In this document: piece by piece, positions 35,577 to 44,307 of the stretch
Layout of the letters: each line of letters starts with the position of its first letter
How positions within the stretch are numbered: the stretch's first letter is position 1
Assembly: GCA_903822175.1 (NCBI GenBank)
Contig: CAIJOB010000040.1
Span: 124,001-188,000, forward strand
Direction: 5' to 3'
Source: an uncultured Alphaproteobacteria bacterium
GTDB lineage: Bacteria; Pseudomonadota; Alphaproteobacteria; Caulobacterales; Caulobacteraceae
DNA: 64,000 bases
The notes under the pieces: generated by a model
The model's input: only the letters and a program-made list of their open reading frames with translations
The model's database searches: none
What the model was told of the DNA's origin: nothing
Translations under genes and position numbers: made by a program

Positions 35577-36763
35577 TTGAACTCCTGAGAGATGCGGTCG
35601 GCCAGCCGGCGGGCGACGTCGCCCTTGGCCATCCGCTCCCATCGCTCGATTCCGCCCTTGGTGACGAGGGCCACGGCGTTGTCGTCGCCGCCCATGGTTC
35701 CAGCCACGCTGACGTCATTGGCGACGATCCAGTCGCAGCCTTTCCTGGCCAACTTGGCCTTGGCGTGGGCGTCGAGGTCGTTGGTCTCGGCCGCGAAGCC
35801 AATCACCAGCTTCGGACGGCGCTTGCCCTGCGACAAGGTCGCCAGGATGTCGGGGTTTTCGACGAGCGCGATGGCGTCCGGCGCCTTGCCATCCCTCTTG
35901 ATCTTCTGCTCGCCCGCCGTGGCCGGGCGCCAGTCGGCGACGGCGGCGACGCAGACGGCGATGTCGGCGGGCAGCGCCGCCTCACAGGCGGCCAGCATGT
36001 CGCGCGCGCTCTCCACATCGACGCGTTTCACCCCGGCCGGCGCCGGGAGCGCCGTGGGTCCGCTCACCAGGGTCACCTCCGCGCCGAGCGCCGCCAGGGC
36101 GCTGGCGATCGCATAGCCCTGCTTGCCGGAGGAACGGTTGGTCAGCATCCGCACGGGGTCGATCGCCTCAACGGTGGGCCCGGCGGTCACGATGGCGCGC
36201 TTCCCGGCTAGCGGCTTCGCGCCGCCGCCCAGCGCGGCCATGATCGCGGAGAAGATCGCCGCCGGTTCCGCCATCCGGCCTGGCCCATATTCACCGCAGG
36301 CCATGGCGCCCTCGTCGGGGCCGACGAAGCTCACGCCATCCGCCTTGAGGACGCTGAGGTTTCGCTGGGTCGCGGCGTGTTCCCACATCCGCACATTCAT
36401 CGCCGGGGCCATCAGCACCGGCTTGTCGGTGGCGAGCAGGGTCGTCGAGGCCAGGTCGCCCGCCAGGCCGTTGGCCGCCTTGGCCATCAGGTCGGCGGTG
36501 GCCGGCGCCACGACCACGAGGTCGGCCGAGCGCGACAGCTCGATATGGCCCATCTCGGCTTCATCGGTCAGCGAGAAGAGTTCGGAATAGACCTTGTCCT
36601 CGGCCAGCGCCGAGAGGCTGAGCGCGGTCACGAACTCCGACCCCGCGCGGGTGAGGATCGGCCGCACCCCGACGCCGGCCTTGCGCAACAGACGCGTCAA
36701 TTCGAGGGATTTATAGGCCGCGATACCGCCGCCGACGATCAGGAGAACTCGCTTCTGGTCCAA
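35573..36763 (-). CDS. coaBC: Bifunctional phosphopantothenoylcysteine decarboxylase/synthase
   Basis: A 396-residue CoA-biosynthesis enzyme. The N-terminal CoaC flavoprotein domain has [38 protein letters not shown] and APAMNVRMW (with the AMN motif). The CoaB domain has [32 protein letters not shown] and a late [17 protein letters not shown] at 36763 is the likely start ([12 protein letters not shown]), preceded by GAGGGG 9 nt upstream. A longer frame beginning TTG at 36844 adds 27 residues without homology. It lies upstream of dut. The IS1595 target site is 81 bp upstream of the start chosen here. Confidence 0.93.
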   Translation of the reverse strand: MDQKRVLLIVGGGIAAYKSLELTRLLRKAGVGVRPILTRAGSEFVTALSLSALAEDKVYSELFSLTDEAEMGHIELSRSADLVVVAPATADLMAKAANGLAGDLASTTLLATDKPVLMAPAMNVRMWEHAATQRNLSVLKADGVSFVGPDEGAMACGEYGPGRMAEPAAIFSAIMAALGGGAKPLAGKRAIVTAGPTVEAIDPVRMLTNRSSGKQGYAIASALAALGAEVTLVSGPTALPAPAGVKRVDVESARDMLAACEAALPADIAVCVAAVADWRPATAGEQKIKRDGKAPDAIALVENPDILATLSQGKRRPKLVIGFAAETNDLDAHAKAKLARKGCDWIVANDVSVAGTMGGDDNAVALVTKGGIERWERMAKGDVARRLADRISQEFK

Positions 36764-36843
36764 GGCTTTGGGCCCCTCATCGACGCGCGCCAGACTTAGT
36801 GCAGATGGGCGCCGCCGACAAATTTCGCAAATTCGACTCGACA

Positions 36844-36851
36844 ACTGTTGC
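36844..36851. repeat. Target-site duplication, left copy
   Basis: ACTGTTGC abuts the left terminal inverted repeat. The identical octamer is found at 38817-38824. Eight bases is the duplication length expected of IS1595-family transposition. Confidence 0.93.
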
Positions 36852-36875
36852 GGCGATTATGCACTACTTGACTGG
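36852..36875 (+). repeat. IS1595-family left terminal inverted repeat
   Basis: GGCGATTATGC followed by ACT and ACTTGACTGG. It matches the right end except in the three central bases. Confidence 0.92.
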
Positions 36876-36919
36876 TAGCCTCAGGCATGGCATCCTCCTG
36901 AAATCGAAGGGAGAGCCCC

Positions 36920-37828
36920 ATGGCCCGCATCCATCAGATGACCATTCCGCAGTTCGAGAAGGCCTTCCCCAACGAGGATGCGTGCAGCGCGTACCTGGCC
37001 GTGCATCGTTGGCCCGGCGGCGAAGTGTTCTGCCCGCGCTGCGGCTCCGTGGAGAAGATCGGCGCCGTCTCCACCATGGCGTTCAAGTGGCAGTGCTACT
37101 CTTGCGCTCCGGACAGCGGCTACCGCTTCTCCGTGATCGCCGGAACGATTTTCGAGAATACCAACAAGCCTCTGCGCGAGTGGTTTCGGGTCATCCACAT
37201 GATGCTGACCAGCAAGAAGGGCGTCAGCGCCCTTCAGGTGCAGCGCGTGATGGGCTTCGGCTCGTATCGGACCGCTTGGTATATGTGCCACCGCGTGCGC
37301 GCTGGGCTGGCCGATGAGGGCTTCCGCAAACTCATGGGCATCGTCGAGGTAGATGAGACCTACGTAGGTGGTAAGTGGAAGAACAAGCACCTCTCCAAGC
37401 GTCGCCTGCCCAAGAAGTCTGGTCGCGGTACGCCTGACAAGATGATCGTGGCGGGAGCTATCGAGCGCGGTGGAAATGTCGTTGTGCGCGTCATCCAAAG
37501 CGCCAGTCGTGAGGTACTGAGCCGCTTCATTGAAGAGGCCGTTTCCAACCGCGTGAGCCTCCTGTGTACCGACCAGCTCCCCGCTTACACCAACGCCCAC
37601 GGCGGACGCTTCCACCGTACCGTTGACCACTCCAAGGGCCAGTACGTGGTCGGCGCGATCCACACACAGACCATCGAAGGCTTTTGGTCGCTGATTAAGC
37701 GCGGCATGGTCGGGAGCTTCCACAAGGTGTCCGCCAAGTACCTGCCGCTCTATATCGCCGAGTTCCAGTTCCGTTATAACAACCGCTTGAACGACGACAT
37801 TTTCGGAGCGGCAATTAGCGCCTGTTAA
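36920..37828 (+). CDS. IS1595-family transposase (ISXO2-like)
   Basis: A 302-residue transposase. An N-terminal zinc ribbon (CPRCGSVEKIG ... WQCYSC, residues about 37-62) precedes RFSVIAGTIFENTNKPLREWF, a stretch typical of this family. The DDE core has Asp145 (VEVDETYVGGK), Asp218 (LCTDQLPAYT) and Glu253 (TIEGFWSLIKRG); the His-Thr-Gln-Thr-Ile-Glu context replaces the more usual HTNT. A helical C-terminus (YIAEFQFRYNNRL) follows. Full length with all catalytic residues, so probably active. The ATG has GGGAGAG 4-10 nt upstream. Confidence 0.95.
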   Translation: MARIHQMTIPQFEKAFPNEDACSAYLAVHRWPGGEVFCPRCGSVEKIGAVSTMAFKWQCYSCAPDSGYRFSVIAGTIFENTNKPLREWFRVIHMMLTSKKGVSALQVQRVMGFGSYRTAWYMCHRVRAGLADEGFRKLMGIVEVDETYVGGKWKNKHLSKRRLPKKSGRGTPDKMIVAGAIERGGNVVVRVIQSASREVLSRFIEEAVSNRVSLLCTDQLPAYTNAHGGRFHRTVDHSKGQYVVGAIHTQTIEGFWSLIKRGMVGSFHKVSAKYLPLYIAEFQFRYNNRLNDDIFGAAISAC

Positions 37829-37830
37829 CA

Positions 37831-38747
37831 TCATTTGTGTAGCCACGTTCTGTTATGGGTTCCGCATTCCTCTATACTTCCGTCCGAAATTAGTGACCCG
37901 CAATATTCTGAAAACCAGAATTGACCGGCAGGTAAATTTTTATCCCGATAAGTTAGTTCATAGAATACGTATAGACGCTTCGTACCCTTCAAAATCTCAT
38001 CGTGAACCTCTTTAGTTAGGGCACCTATCAAGAACCACTTTTCATTGTCCTTTGGATCAGCTGACTACGTTCTACACCCCATGCTGGCACTTTAGATGTT
38101 GCCAACTTTATTGCGCTCAATTCGCGTTCGTCTATTTCAGCGTCAGTCATATTCGCCTTAGTGGCGTCCCACGATCCGGTATATACTGGAACGTCACCTG
38201 GAATTTCTCCCTTGTTTTTCCAATATAACCTTATTGGAAATATACTATTTCCGTCTTTGTCTAAGCCAGACACCGCTTCTATGCGAGTAACTGACATAAC
38301 GGCATGACGTAGCTCTGGCACGACCGGAGAAGAGAGAGTTTTCGGAGATGGACTTCCCGTATATCTCTCCAGTAGAGTCGTAATCTGCTCTCTCAGCCCA
38401 TTCTTGCCATTTATCGCAGATTCGTCGGCGTCGTATTTTCCGCGCATATTAGCCAGTTGCGAGACGCATCCTTTAGGCCCGCTTATTTGCTGTCTAAGAT
38501 TGTTTGCGATGTCGTATTCGTCCTTGAACGCTAAGAACGTCATCACCAGAATACCGGTTAGGGCAAATGGCACCGCCCACCATCTCGGGATGAATAACTT
38601 CCCGAGGATAGGATGCTGCTCCACGTGCATCCTGAGTTTGCTTGGAAACCAACCATACACAGCTGGCACTACCAATACGATATTGGTGAGGAGCCAAAAC
38701 GCATGATCCCATGCGTGAAACGCGAATGCGTAGAGGGCCTGCAGCAT
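37831..38747 (-). pseudogene. IS passenger: membrane protein gene, frameshifted
   Basis: Two adjoining frames read as one protein of about 305 residues. The first (38747 to 38028) encodes a protein with two membrane segments (FWLLTNIVLVVPAVYGWF and WWAVPFALTGILVMTFLAF), a coiled segment and a soluble domain, ending QRTMKSGS-stop. The next frame, reading from near 38031 to 37831, continues GALTKEVHDEILKGTKRLYV ... WFSEYCG, a natural C-terminus. One extra A in the AAAA run near 38044 would restore KKWFLIGALT and join them. The GC content is far below that of the surroundings. I do not recognise the family. It is either decayed, frameshift-regulated, or carries a sequencing error. Confidence 0.65.
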
Positions 38748-38792
38748 GACGGTTCCTTCCGCGTCTCAGCGGAAGCTATGCCATTTGACGGG

Positions 38793-38816
38793 CCAGTCAA
38801 GTTAGGCATAATCGCC
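38793..38816 (-). repeat. IS1595-family right terminal inverted repeat
   Basis: Minus-strand reading GGCGATTATGC, CTA, ACTTGACTGG. It is the inverted partner of 36852-36875. Confidence 0.92.
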
Positions 38817-38824
38817 ACTGTTGC
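38817..38824. repeat. Target-site duplication, right copy
   Basis: ACTGTTGC is identical to 36844-36851. Removing the element and one copy restores ACAACTGTTGCAAGTTGT, an imperfect palindrome. Confidence 0.93.
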
Positions 38825-38875
38825 AAGTTGTTCTTTCTTTGTTCCTAACCTGCGGCTGTTATGGGAGAAACGGTG

Positions 38876-39478
38876 ATGGCTGGGTTTGAGAAGGCGGGCG
38901 TGAAGGTCGGGATGGCCCTGGCGCTCGGGATTTCGGCGATGGCGTTGCTGAGCGCCTGCGACAACGGCCCTTCGGCGGTGGCCAAGAAGGGGTCCGGGAC
39001 GGAAGTGGCCTCGGCCAACGCGCCGGACCGTTCCTACGGTTCCGACCGGCGCGGCGGCTATGACAATGGCCAGCCGCAGGTCGACCACCGCAAGGACGAG
39101 GTCGCCAAGGCAGACGACGGCAAGCCGGTGTGGGCGCCCTCCAAGCGGTTCACCGCCGAGGAAGGGGCGCAGAAGCAGTTCGAGCGCGACGGCGACGCCT
39201 TCGGGGCCAAGACCCGGGAGCAATTTGTGCAGAAGGCGCACGCCTTCGTGGGCCATCCGCCCAAGGGCACGCTGACGCTGACCCGCAAGAACGGCGACAT
39301 CCTCTACTACGACCCCAAGGGCAATGTGTTCGCCGTCGCCAGCAAGGAAGGCGCGCCGCGCACCATGTTCAAGCCGGACGACGGCATGGCCTACTGGGAA
39401 AAGCAGAAGGACCGCGAGGAGCACAGCCAGCAGGCGTCGCACTCGCGCCGTTCGAAATACGCCGACGACGCGGAATAA
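38876..39478 (+). CDS. Lipoprotein with polymorphic-toxin-like C-terminal domain
   Basis: A 200-residue protein. The ATG at 38876 has GGGAG 8 nt upstream and gives a lipoprotein signal (VGMALALGISAMALLSAC, lipidated Cys28). A polar linker (residues about 29-85) precedes a compact C-terminal domain: FERDGDAFGAKTREQFVQKA, a helix, then LTRKNGDILYYDPKGNVFAV and RTMFKPDDGMAYWEKQKD. The order (FGAK, RxNGDxxxYDP, FxV, G-x-xRTxFKP, YWxxQ) is that of domains I associate with the tips of Rhs and other polymorphic toxins. Here it is a stand-alone exported lipoprotein. That similarity is from memory and needs profile comparison. No immunity gene is evident; a cupin gene follows by 16 bp. Confidence 0.65.
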   Translation: MAGFEKAGVKVGMALALGISAMALLSACDNGPSAVAKKGSGTEVASANAPDRSYGSDRRGGYDNGQPQVDHRKDEVAKADDGKPVWAPSKRFTAEEGAQKQFERDGDAFGAKTREQFVQKAHAFVGHPPKGTLTLTRKNGDILYYDPKGNVFAVASKEGAPRTMFKPDDGMAYWEKQKDREEHSQQASHSRRSKYADDAE

Positions 39479-39494
39479 GACTTAAGGAGACCGG

Positions 39495-40001
39495 ATGGCG
39501 GACCCTAAGCACATCGTCCGCACGGGCGGGACCGACTGGTCCAAGGTCTGGCGTGGCCGCCATCCGTTCAATCCGGCGTCGGACATGGCCATGGTCCCGC
39601 TGGGCGATCCGGCGGGGATGAGTCAGCTGGGCGCGCACCTGATCCGCATTCCGCCCGGCAAGGAGAGCTTCATCCCCCACGCCCACAGCGTGTCGGAGGA
39701 GTTCGTCTTTGTCCTGGAGGGCGTCGGCGAGATGGTGCTGGATGGCGTCGGCCACCCGGTCGGGCCTGGCGACTTCGTGGGCTTCCCGATCGACGGCGTG
39801 GTGCATTCGCTGAAGTCCGTGGGTCCGGGGGACCTCGTCTACCTGACCGCCGGCCGCCGCGACCCCATCGAGATCGCCGACATGCCGACTATCGGGCGGA
39901 CCACGGTCTTCCGGAACGGCAAGATGGAGCTGTTCGGCGAGGGCGACGTGGAGCGGCTGACCCACGCGGAATGGCGGGCGCGGACGGCGATCGAGGGGTG
40001 A
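39495..40001 (+). CDS. Cupin domain protein
   Basis: A 168-residue single cupin. Motif 1 is IPHAHSVSEEFVFVLEGVGE with two histidines and a glutamate ligand set. Motif 2 is GDFVGFPIDGVVHSLKSVGPG with the further histidine. These would bind a divalent metal. The C-terminal tail (about 45 residues) is unassigned. It starts 16 bp after the lipoprotein gene and is probably cotranscribed with it. Enzymatic role unknown; related proteins include sugar isomerases and dioxygenases. Confidence 0.9.
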   Translation: MADPKHIVRTGGTDWSKVWRGRHPFNPASDMAMVPLGDPAGMSQLGAHLIRIPPGKESFIPHAHSVSEEFVFVLEGVGEMVLDGVGHPVGPGDFVGFPIDGVVHSLKSVGPGDLVYLTAGRRDPIEIADMPTIGRTTVFRNGKMELFGEGDVERLTHAEWRARTAIEG

Positions 40002-40010
40002 GGGCTCCAA

Positions 40011-40175
40011 TTGCTCCCCATAGGGGGAGCTGTCCGCGAATGCGGACTGAGGGGGTTTCCTCTCCGGCGTTCGGGATGTCAGCTGTCGCGGACTCGGCGG
40101 GTGAAACCCCCTCCGTCTCGCGGCTGCGCCGCGAGCCACCTCCCCCTGGCGCGCTCCGCGCTGGGGTAGGAACTA
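40011..40175. repeat. Multi-hairpin intergenic repeat, copy 2
   Basis: The skeleton is the same as at 14950-15060: TTGCTCCCCATAGGGGGAGC, then GTCCGCGAATGCGGAC, TGAGGGGGT, a longer spacer, CCCCCTCC, CTCGCGGCTGCGCCGCGAG, CCACCTCCCCC and GGGGTAGGAAC. Hairpin 2 is GTCCGC/GCGGAC here against GTCAGC/GCTGAC in copy 1, so base pairing is kept while the sequence changes. Confidence 0.75.
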
Positions 40176-40181
40176 GTTGGG

Positions 40182-41693
40182 TCAGCGCAGGTACATCGCC
40201 GCGAGGAACGCAGCCCCGGCGACCACAGCGCCCGCCGCGAACCACAGGAGCGCGGATCGACCGCGGGCCGGCGCCTCGCGCACCTCCACGGTCGCCACCG
40301 GCGGGTTCTCGATCAGCCTTGCCAGGTTTCGCATCGCCGTGGCGGCCTCATCGGCGAACCGCTTGATCCGGGCGGCGGGCGACAGCTCGCGGGCCATCCA
40401 GCGGCGGACCACCGGGTCGGCGGCGGTCCAGATGTCGTGGTCGGGCTGGATGCGGCGGGCGACGCCCTCGACCATGGTCATGGTCTTCTGCAGCAGAACC
40501 AGCTCGGGCCGCAGGTGCATGTCGTAGAGGGCGGTGATCTCGAAGAGCTGCATCAGCACCCGGCTCATCGGCACTTCGCTAGCCTTGCGGCCGAACACCG
40601 GCTCGCCCACCGCGCGCAGCGCCTGGGCGAAGGCCGAGACGCTGTGGTGGGCTGGCACATAGCCGGCGTTGAAATGGGTCCTGGCGACGCCCTCGTAGTC
40701 CTTGTTGAGGAAGCCCCAGAGGATCTCGGCGAGATAGCGCCGCTCCGGCGGCCCGATCCGGCCGATGATCCCGAAATCGACCGCGGTCAGCTGCGACGGC
40801 GCGGCGACGAACAGGTTCCCCTCGTGCAGGTCGGCGTGGAAGACACCGTGATCGAGGGCCTGGGAAAGGAAGGCGCGGATCAGGTTGTCGGCGGTGGCCT
40901 GGCGGTCGAGGCCGGGCTGGATCAAGGCGTCGGGGTCCGACAGCGGCCAGCCGCGCGCCCATTCCATGGTCAGAACCCGCTTGCCGACGCCCTCCCAGAC
41001 GATCGAGGGCGCGGTCATGTAGCCGTCCAGCGCCATCACCTGGCGCAGCTCGTCGGCGCCGGCCGCCTCCAGCCGCAGATCGAGCTCGAGCGTGGTGGCG
41101 CGGATCACCGTTTCGGCGAAGCCCACCGGCTCCAGCCGGCGCGCCGGCGGGATCCAGCGCGCGATCAGGCGGGCGGCGAGCATCAGGCTCTCGGCGTCCT
41201 CGCCGACGCGGCGCTCAATGCCCGGCCGCAGCACCTTCACCGCGACCTTGCGCCCGTCCTTCAGCTTGGCCTCATGGGCCTGGGCCAGCGAGGCCGAGCC
41301 GATCGGCTCGCCGAACTCGGCGTAGAGGCTCTCGACGGTGCGGCCGAGCGTGCGCTCCACCTCGGCGCGGGCGATGGGGGTCGGAAACGGCGGCAGGCGG
41401 TCCTTGAGCCGGCTCAGGTCCTGCGCGAACTCCGCGCCGAAGAAGTCGCCCCGCGTCGACAGCATCTGGCCAAGCTTGGTCGCCACCGGCCCCAGGCCTT
41501 CCAGCGACCGCGCCAGCCGCTCGCCGGGCCGGCCGTTCCTCGCGCCCCGCCCGGCGAAGACCCGCAAGGTCTTGGCGATCGTCGCCACCGACGAGGGATA
41601 GACCTGGTCCAGCTCGCGCGGCAGCAGGGCGTCGTTGCGCACCAGCACCCAGACCGCGCCGGTCATGCGGCCAAACGCGCCGAAAGCGCCCAT
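40182..41693 (-). CDS. ubiB: Ubiquinone biosynthesis protein kinase-like UbiB
   Basis: A 503-residue ABC1/ADCK-type atypical kinase required for ubiquinone synthesis. The family KxGQ motif appears as GPVATKLGQMLSTRGDFF. Also visible are IGSASLAQAHEAKLKDGRKVAVKVLRPG (Ala-rich nucleotide loop and lysine), FHADLHEGNLFV and VDFGIIGRIG. One or two hydrophobic C-terminal segments (LLWFAAGAVVAGAAFLAAMY) anchor it in the membrane. It begins 4 bp after the ubiE stop, indicating one transcript. Confidence 0.96.
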   Translation of the reverse strand: MGAFGAFGRMTGAVWVLVRNDALLPRELDQVYPSSVATIAKTLRVFAGRGARNGRPGERLARSLEGLGPVATKLGQMLSTRGDFFGAEFAQDLSRLKDRLPPFPTPIARAEVERTLGRTVESLYAEFGEPIGSASLAQAHEAKLKDGRKVAVKVLRPGIERRVGEDAESLMLAARLIARWIPPARRLEPVGFAETVIRATTLELDLRLEAAGADELRQVMALDGYMTAPSIVWEGVGKRVLTMEWARGWPLSDPDALIQPGLDRQATADNLIRAFLSQALDHGVFHADLHEGNLFVAAPSQLTAVDFGIIGRIGPPERRYLAEILWGFLNKDYEGVARTHFNAGYVPAHHSVSAFAQALRAVGEPVFGRKASEVPMSRVLMQLFEITALYDMHLRPELVLLQKTMTMVEGVARRIQPDHDIWTAADPVVRRWMARELSPAARIKRFADEAATAMRNLARLIENPPVATVEVREAPARGRSALLWFAAGAVVAGAAFLAAMYLR

Positions 41694-41697
41694 GTCC

Positions 41698-42456
41698 CTA
41701 GATCACCCGGCCCGTGTGCAGGGCCGCCACGCCGCCGGTGAAGTTGGTGTAGTCGACGCGCCCGAAGCCCGCCTCGGAGATCATGCCGGCGAATTTCCGC
41801 TGGTCGGGGAAGCGGCGGATGCTTTCCACCAGATACTGATAGGCGTCGCGGTCGCCGCCGAACCGGGCGCCGATCTCCGGGATCACCTTGAAGCTATAGG
41901 CGTCGTAGGCCTTCTGCAGCGGCTCGGTGATCGGCCGTGAGAACTCCAGGCAGAGGAACCGGCCACCGGGCTTCAGCACGCGGCGCGCATCGCGCAGGGC
42001 CGATGAGATGTCGGTGACATTGCGGATCCCGAACGAGATCACATAGGCGTCGGCGCAGGCGTCCGGCAGGGGCAGGCGTTGCGCATCGCCCACCGCCCAG
42101 GCCATCTCCGGCTCGGACCCCTTTTCGCGGCCGGCCGCGATCATTTCGGCGTTGTAGTCGACCACGAACACCCGGGCGTCGTCTCCGCCGCGCCGTTGCT
42201 GCACCCGCCGCGCCATCTTCGAGAAGCGCCGCGCCATGTCGCCAGTGCCGCCGGCCACGTCGATGATGGTCTCGCCCGGCTGCGGATTCAGGCGCGCGGC
42301 GACCGCGTCCTTCCACAGGCGATGCACGCCCCCGCTCATCAGGTCGTTCATCAGGTCATAGCGCTTCGCCACGCGGTCGAAGACGCCCCGCACCAGGCCG
42401 GGCTTGTCGCTCGCGTCCACGTCGCGGAAGCCGAAGGTGGCGGCGGGTCCGGTCAT
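41698..42456 (-). CDS. ubiE: Ubiquinone/menaquinone C-methyltransferase
   Basis: A 252-residue SAM-dependent methyltransferase. The signature [18 protein letters not shown] is followed by the SAM motif [15 protein letters not shown], and [35 protein letters not shown] and [22 protein letters not shown]. The function is C-methylation of demethylated quinol precursors. It is divergent from mutM (78 bp between starts) and upstream of ubiB. Confidence 0.97.
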   Translation of the reverse strand: MTGPAATFGFRDVDASDKPGLVRGVFDRVAKRYDLMNDLMSGGVHRLWKDAVAARLNPQPGETIIDVAGGTGDMARRFSKMARRVQQRRGGDDARVFVVDYNAEMIAAGREKGSEPEMAWAVGDAQRLPLPDACADAYVISFGIRNVTDISSALRDARRVLKPGGRFLCLEFSRPITEPLQKAYDAYSFKVIPEIGARFGGDRDAYQYLVESIRRFPDQRKFAGMISEAGFGRVDYTNFTGGVAALHTGRVI

Positions 42457-42533
42457 GGCCCAGGCTCTTAGCCTTCCGAAGGCGCCCCTCCAAGGCCCTT
42501 GGCCTCGCCGCCGGCCCGTGCCAAGCCAGATGA

Positions 42534-43397
42534 ATGCCCGAACTTCCCGAGGTCGAGACCGTGCGTGGCGGACTGGCGCCGGTTCTGGAGGGCCACAGGC
42601 TGGCCCGAGTGGAGGCGCGCCGTCCCGACCTGCGCTTCCCGTTGCCGCCGAACTTCGTCCAGGTGCTGACCGGGGCCACGATCACCCGCCTGACGCGCCG
42701 CGCGAAATATCTGATGGCGACGCTGGACCGCGAGGACACCCTGGTCATGCACTTAGGCATGAGCGGGCGCTTCGAAATTGCCCGGCCAGAGGGCGTCGAG
42801 CGACCCGGCGAGTTCCACTACGCCCCGGACCCTGACCCGAAGCACGCCCACATCGTTTTCGAGACCGAGGAAGGCGCGCGGGTCACCTACTATGACCCCC
42901 GGCGCTTCGGCTACATGGCGCTGATCAACACCGCGACCCTGCACTTGCATCCCTGGTTCATGGGGCTCGGGCCAGAGCCGCTGTCGGACGACTTCGACGC
43001 GGGCCGCCTGCGGGCCGCCTTCAAGGACCGCAAGCAGGGGCCGAAGACCCTGCTGCTCGACCAGCGGATCGTGGCGGGCCTGGGCAACATCTACGTCTGC
43101 GAGGCGCTGAACCGGGCCCGCATCTCGCCGTTCCGGGCGGCGGGCGGGATTTCCCGGCCCCGGCTGGAAAAGCTGGTCGTCGAAATCCGCGCGGTCCTGA
43201 CCGAGGCGATCGCGGCGGGAGGTTCGACCTTGCGCGACTTCGCCAAGACGGATGGCGCGCTCGGCTACTTCCAGCACCGCTTCCGCACCTACGACCGCGA
43301 GGGCGAGCCCTGCTTCAACGACCCCTGCACCGGCGTCATCGCCCGCCAGGTCCAGGCGGGGCGTTCGACATTCTACTGCCCCGTTTGCCAGACATGA
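42534..43397 (+). CDS. mutM: Formamidopyrimidine-DNA glycosylase
   Basis: A 287-residue bifunctional glycosylase/AP lyase. The N-terminus [14 protein letters not shown] holds the catalytic Pro (after Met removal) and Glu. [21 protein letters not shown] and [19 protein letters not shown]-like regions ([20 protein letters not shown]) are intact. The C-terminal zinc finger is [10 protein letters not shown] ... STFYCPVCQ; the first pair is spaced C-x4-C rather than the E. coli C-x2-C. A H2TH segment precedes it. The gene is the first of the plus-strand block running to dnaA. Confidence 0.97.
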   Translation: MPELPEVETVRGGLAPVLEGHRLARVEARRPDLRFPLPPNFVQVLTGATITRLTRRAKYLMATLDREDTLVMHLGMSGRFEIARPEGVERPGEFHYAPDPDPKHAHIVFETEEGARVTYYDPRRFGYMALINTATLHLHPWFMGLGPEPLSDDFDAGRLRAAFKDRKQGPKTLLLDQRIVAGLGNIYVCEALNRARISPFRAAGGISRPRLEKLVVEIRAVLTEAIAAGGSTLRDFAKTDGALGYFQHRFRTYDREGEPCFNDPCTGVIARQVQAGRSTFYCPVCQT

Positions 43398-43407
43398 ACG
43401 CGGCGGC

Positions 43408-44277
43408 ATGACCCGTTTCTGGAAAACCTTCGCCGGCGCCTGTATGGCGCTCGCCTTCGCCGGCGCCGCGGCCGCCGAGCCCCCGGTCTGGGTGGTGAAG
43501 GACAAGGACTCGGAGATCGTGCTGTTCGGCTCGATCCACGTCCTGCCGCCGGGCCTCGCCTGGACGCCCGCAGCGCTGGAACGCGCCCTGAAGGCCGCCG
43601 ACGACGTCTGGTTCGAACTGCCCATCGACGCGCAGAGCGAGGCCGACACCGCGAAACTCGCCACCCAGGCCGGCGTGCTGCCGCCGGACGGGTCGCTGTT
43701 CAGGCTGCTGAGCCCGGAAGACAGCGCGCTGATGAGCAAGGTCGCGGCCGCCTATGACGTGTCGCCCGTGCTGGTCGACCGCCTGCAGCCCTGGCTGGCC
43801 GAGATCGCGCTTTCCGGCGGCGCCTACCGCCGTGTCGGGGCCGACGCCAGCAGCGGGGTGGAAAAGACCATCTCCGCCATGGCCTCACCCCGGGCGAAGC
43901 GCGAGGCCTTCGAGACCCCGGCCGAACAGATCGGCCTGCTCTCCTCCGGCACCATGGCCGAGCAGATCGTCTCGCTGCACGAGACCCTGCAGGAGATGGA
44001 CGAGAAGCCCGACGAATATCAGACCCTGCTGAAGGCCTGGATGAACGCCGACATGGCCACCCTCGACGCCGAGGCGATCAAGCCGCTGCGCGACGGCTCG
44101 CCGGCCCTGTTCCGCCGCCTGGTGCTCGACCGCAACGCCCGGTGGACGCAGATCCTCGACGCCCGGATGAAGGGCCACGGCCGCACCGTGGTCATCGTCG
44201 GCATCGGCCATCTGATCGGCCCCGATGGGGTGCCGGCGCGGCTGAGGGCGCTTGGCTATTCGGTCACGGGGCCTTAA
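43408..44277 (+). CDS. TraB/GumN family exported protein
   Basis: A 289-residue protein. The N-terminus MTRFWKTFAGACMALAFAGA, then AAAAEPP, is a signal peptide. The TraB/GumN fold is recognised by VLFGSIHVLPPG near the start (Gly-Ser-x-His motif) and GRTVVIVGIGHLIGPDGVPARLRALGY at the end, with the second conserved GxGHL motif. Members resemble Tiki-type metalloproteases. The substrate is unknown. The ATG at 43408 is chosen because the signal peptide begins there. It starts 10 bp after mutM. Confidence 0.9.
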   Translation: MTRFWKTFAGACMALAFAGAAAAEPPVWVVKDKDSEIVLFGSIHVLPPGLAWTPAALERALKAADDVWFELPIDAQSEADTAKLATQAGVLPPDGSLFRLLSPEDSALMSKVAAAYDVSPVLVDRLQPWLAEIALSGGAYRRVGADASSGVEKTISAMASPRAKREAFETPAEQIGLLSSGTMAEQIVSLHETLQEMDEKPDEYQTLLKAWMNADMATLDAEAIKPLRDGSPALFRRLVLDRNARWTQILDARMKGHGRTVVIVGIGHLIGPDGVPARLRALGYSVTGP

Positions 44278-44307
44278 GGCGGCGAGGCCATTCCAGGAGC
44301 CGCTCCG

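Larger units (their letters stand above)
36852..38816. mobile_element. IS1595-family insertion element (1965 bp) with passenger gene
   Basis: The element is bounded by 24-bp terminal inverted repeats. The left is GGCGATTATGC-ACT-ACTTGACTGG (36852-36875). The right, on the minus strand, is GGCGATTATGC-CTA-ACTTGACTGG (38793-38816), so 21 of 24 positions match. Perfect 8-bp duplications ACTGTTGC flank it. It contains a transposase gene (plus strand) and, convergent to it, a low-GC membrane-protein gene. It lies in the gap between coaBC and a divergent lipoprotein gene and interrupts no coding sequence. The perfect duplication and near-identical ends indicate recent insertion. Confidence 0.95.

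Noticed and set aside
38404-38876. Short plus-strand frames across the passenger gene and right end of the IS
   Set aside because: They are antisense to the passenger membrane protein, lack ribosome-binding sites and one crosses the terminal repeat.
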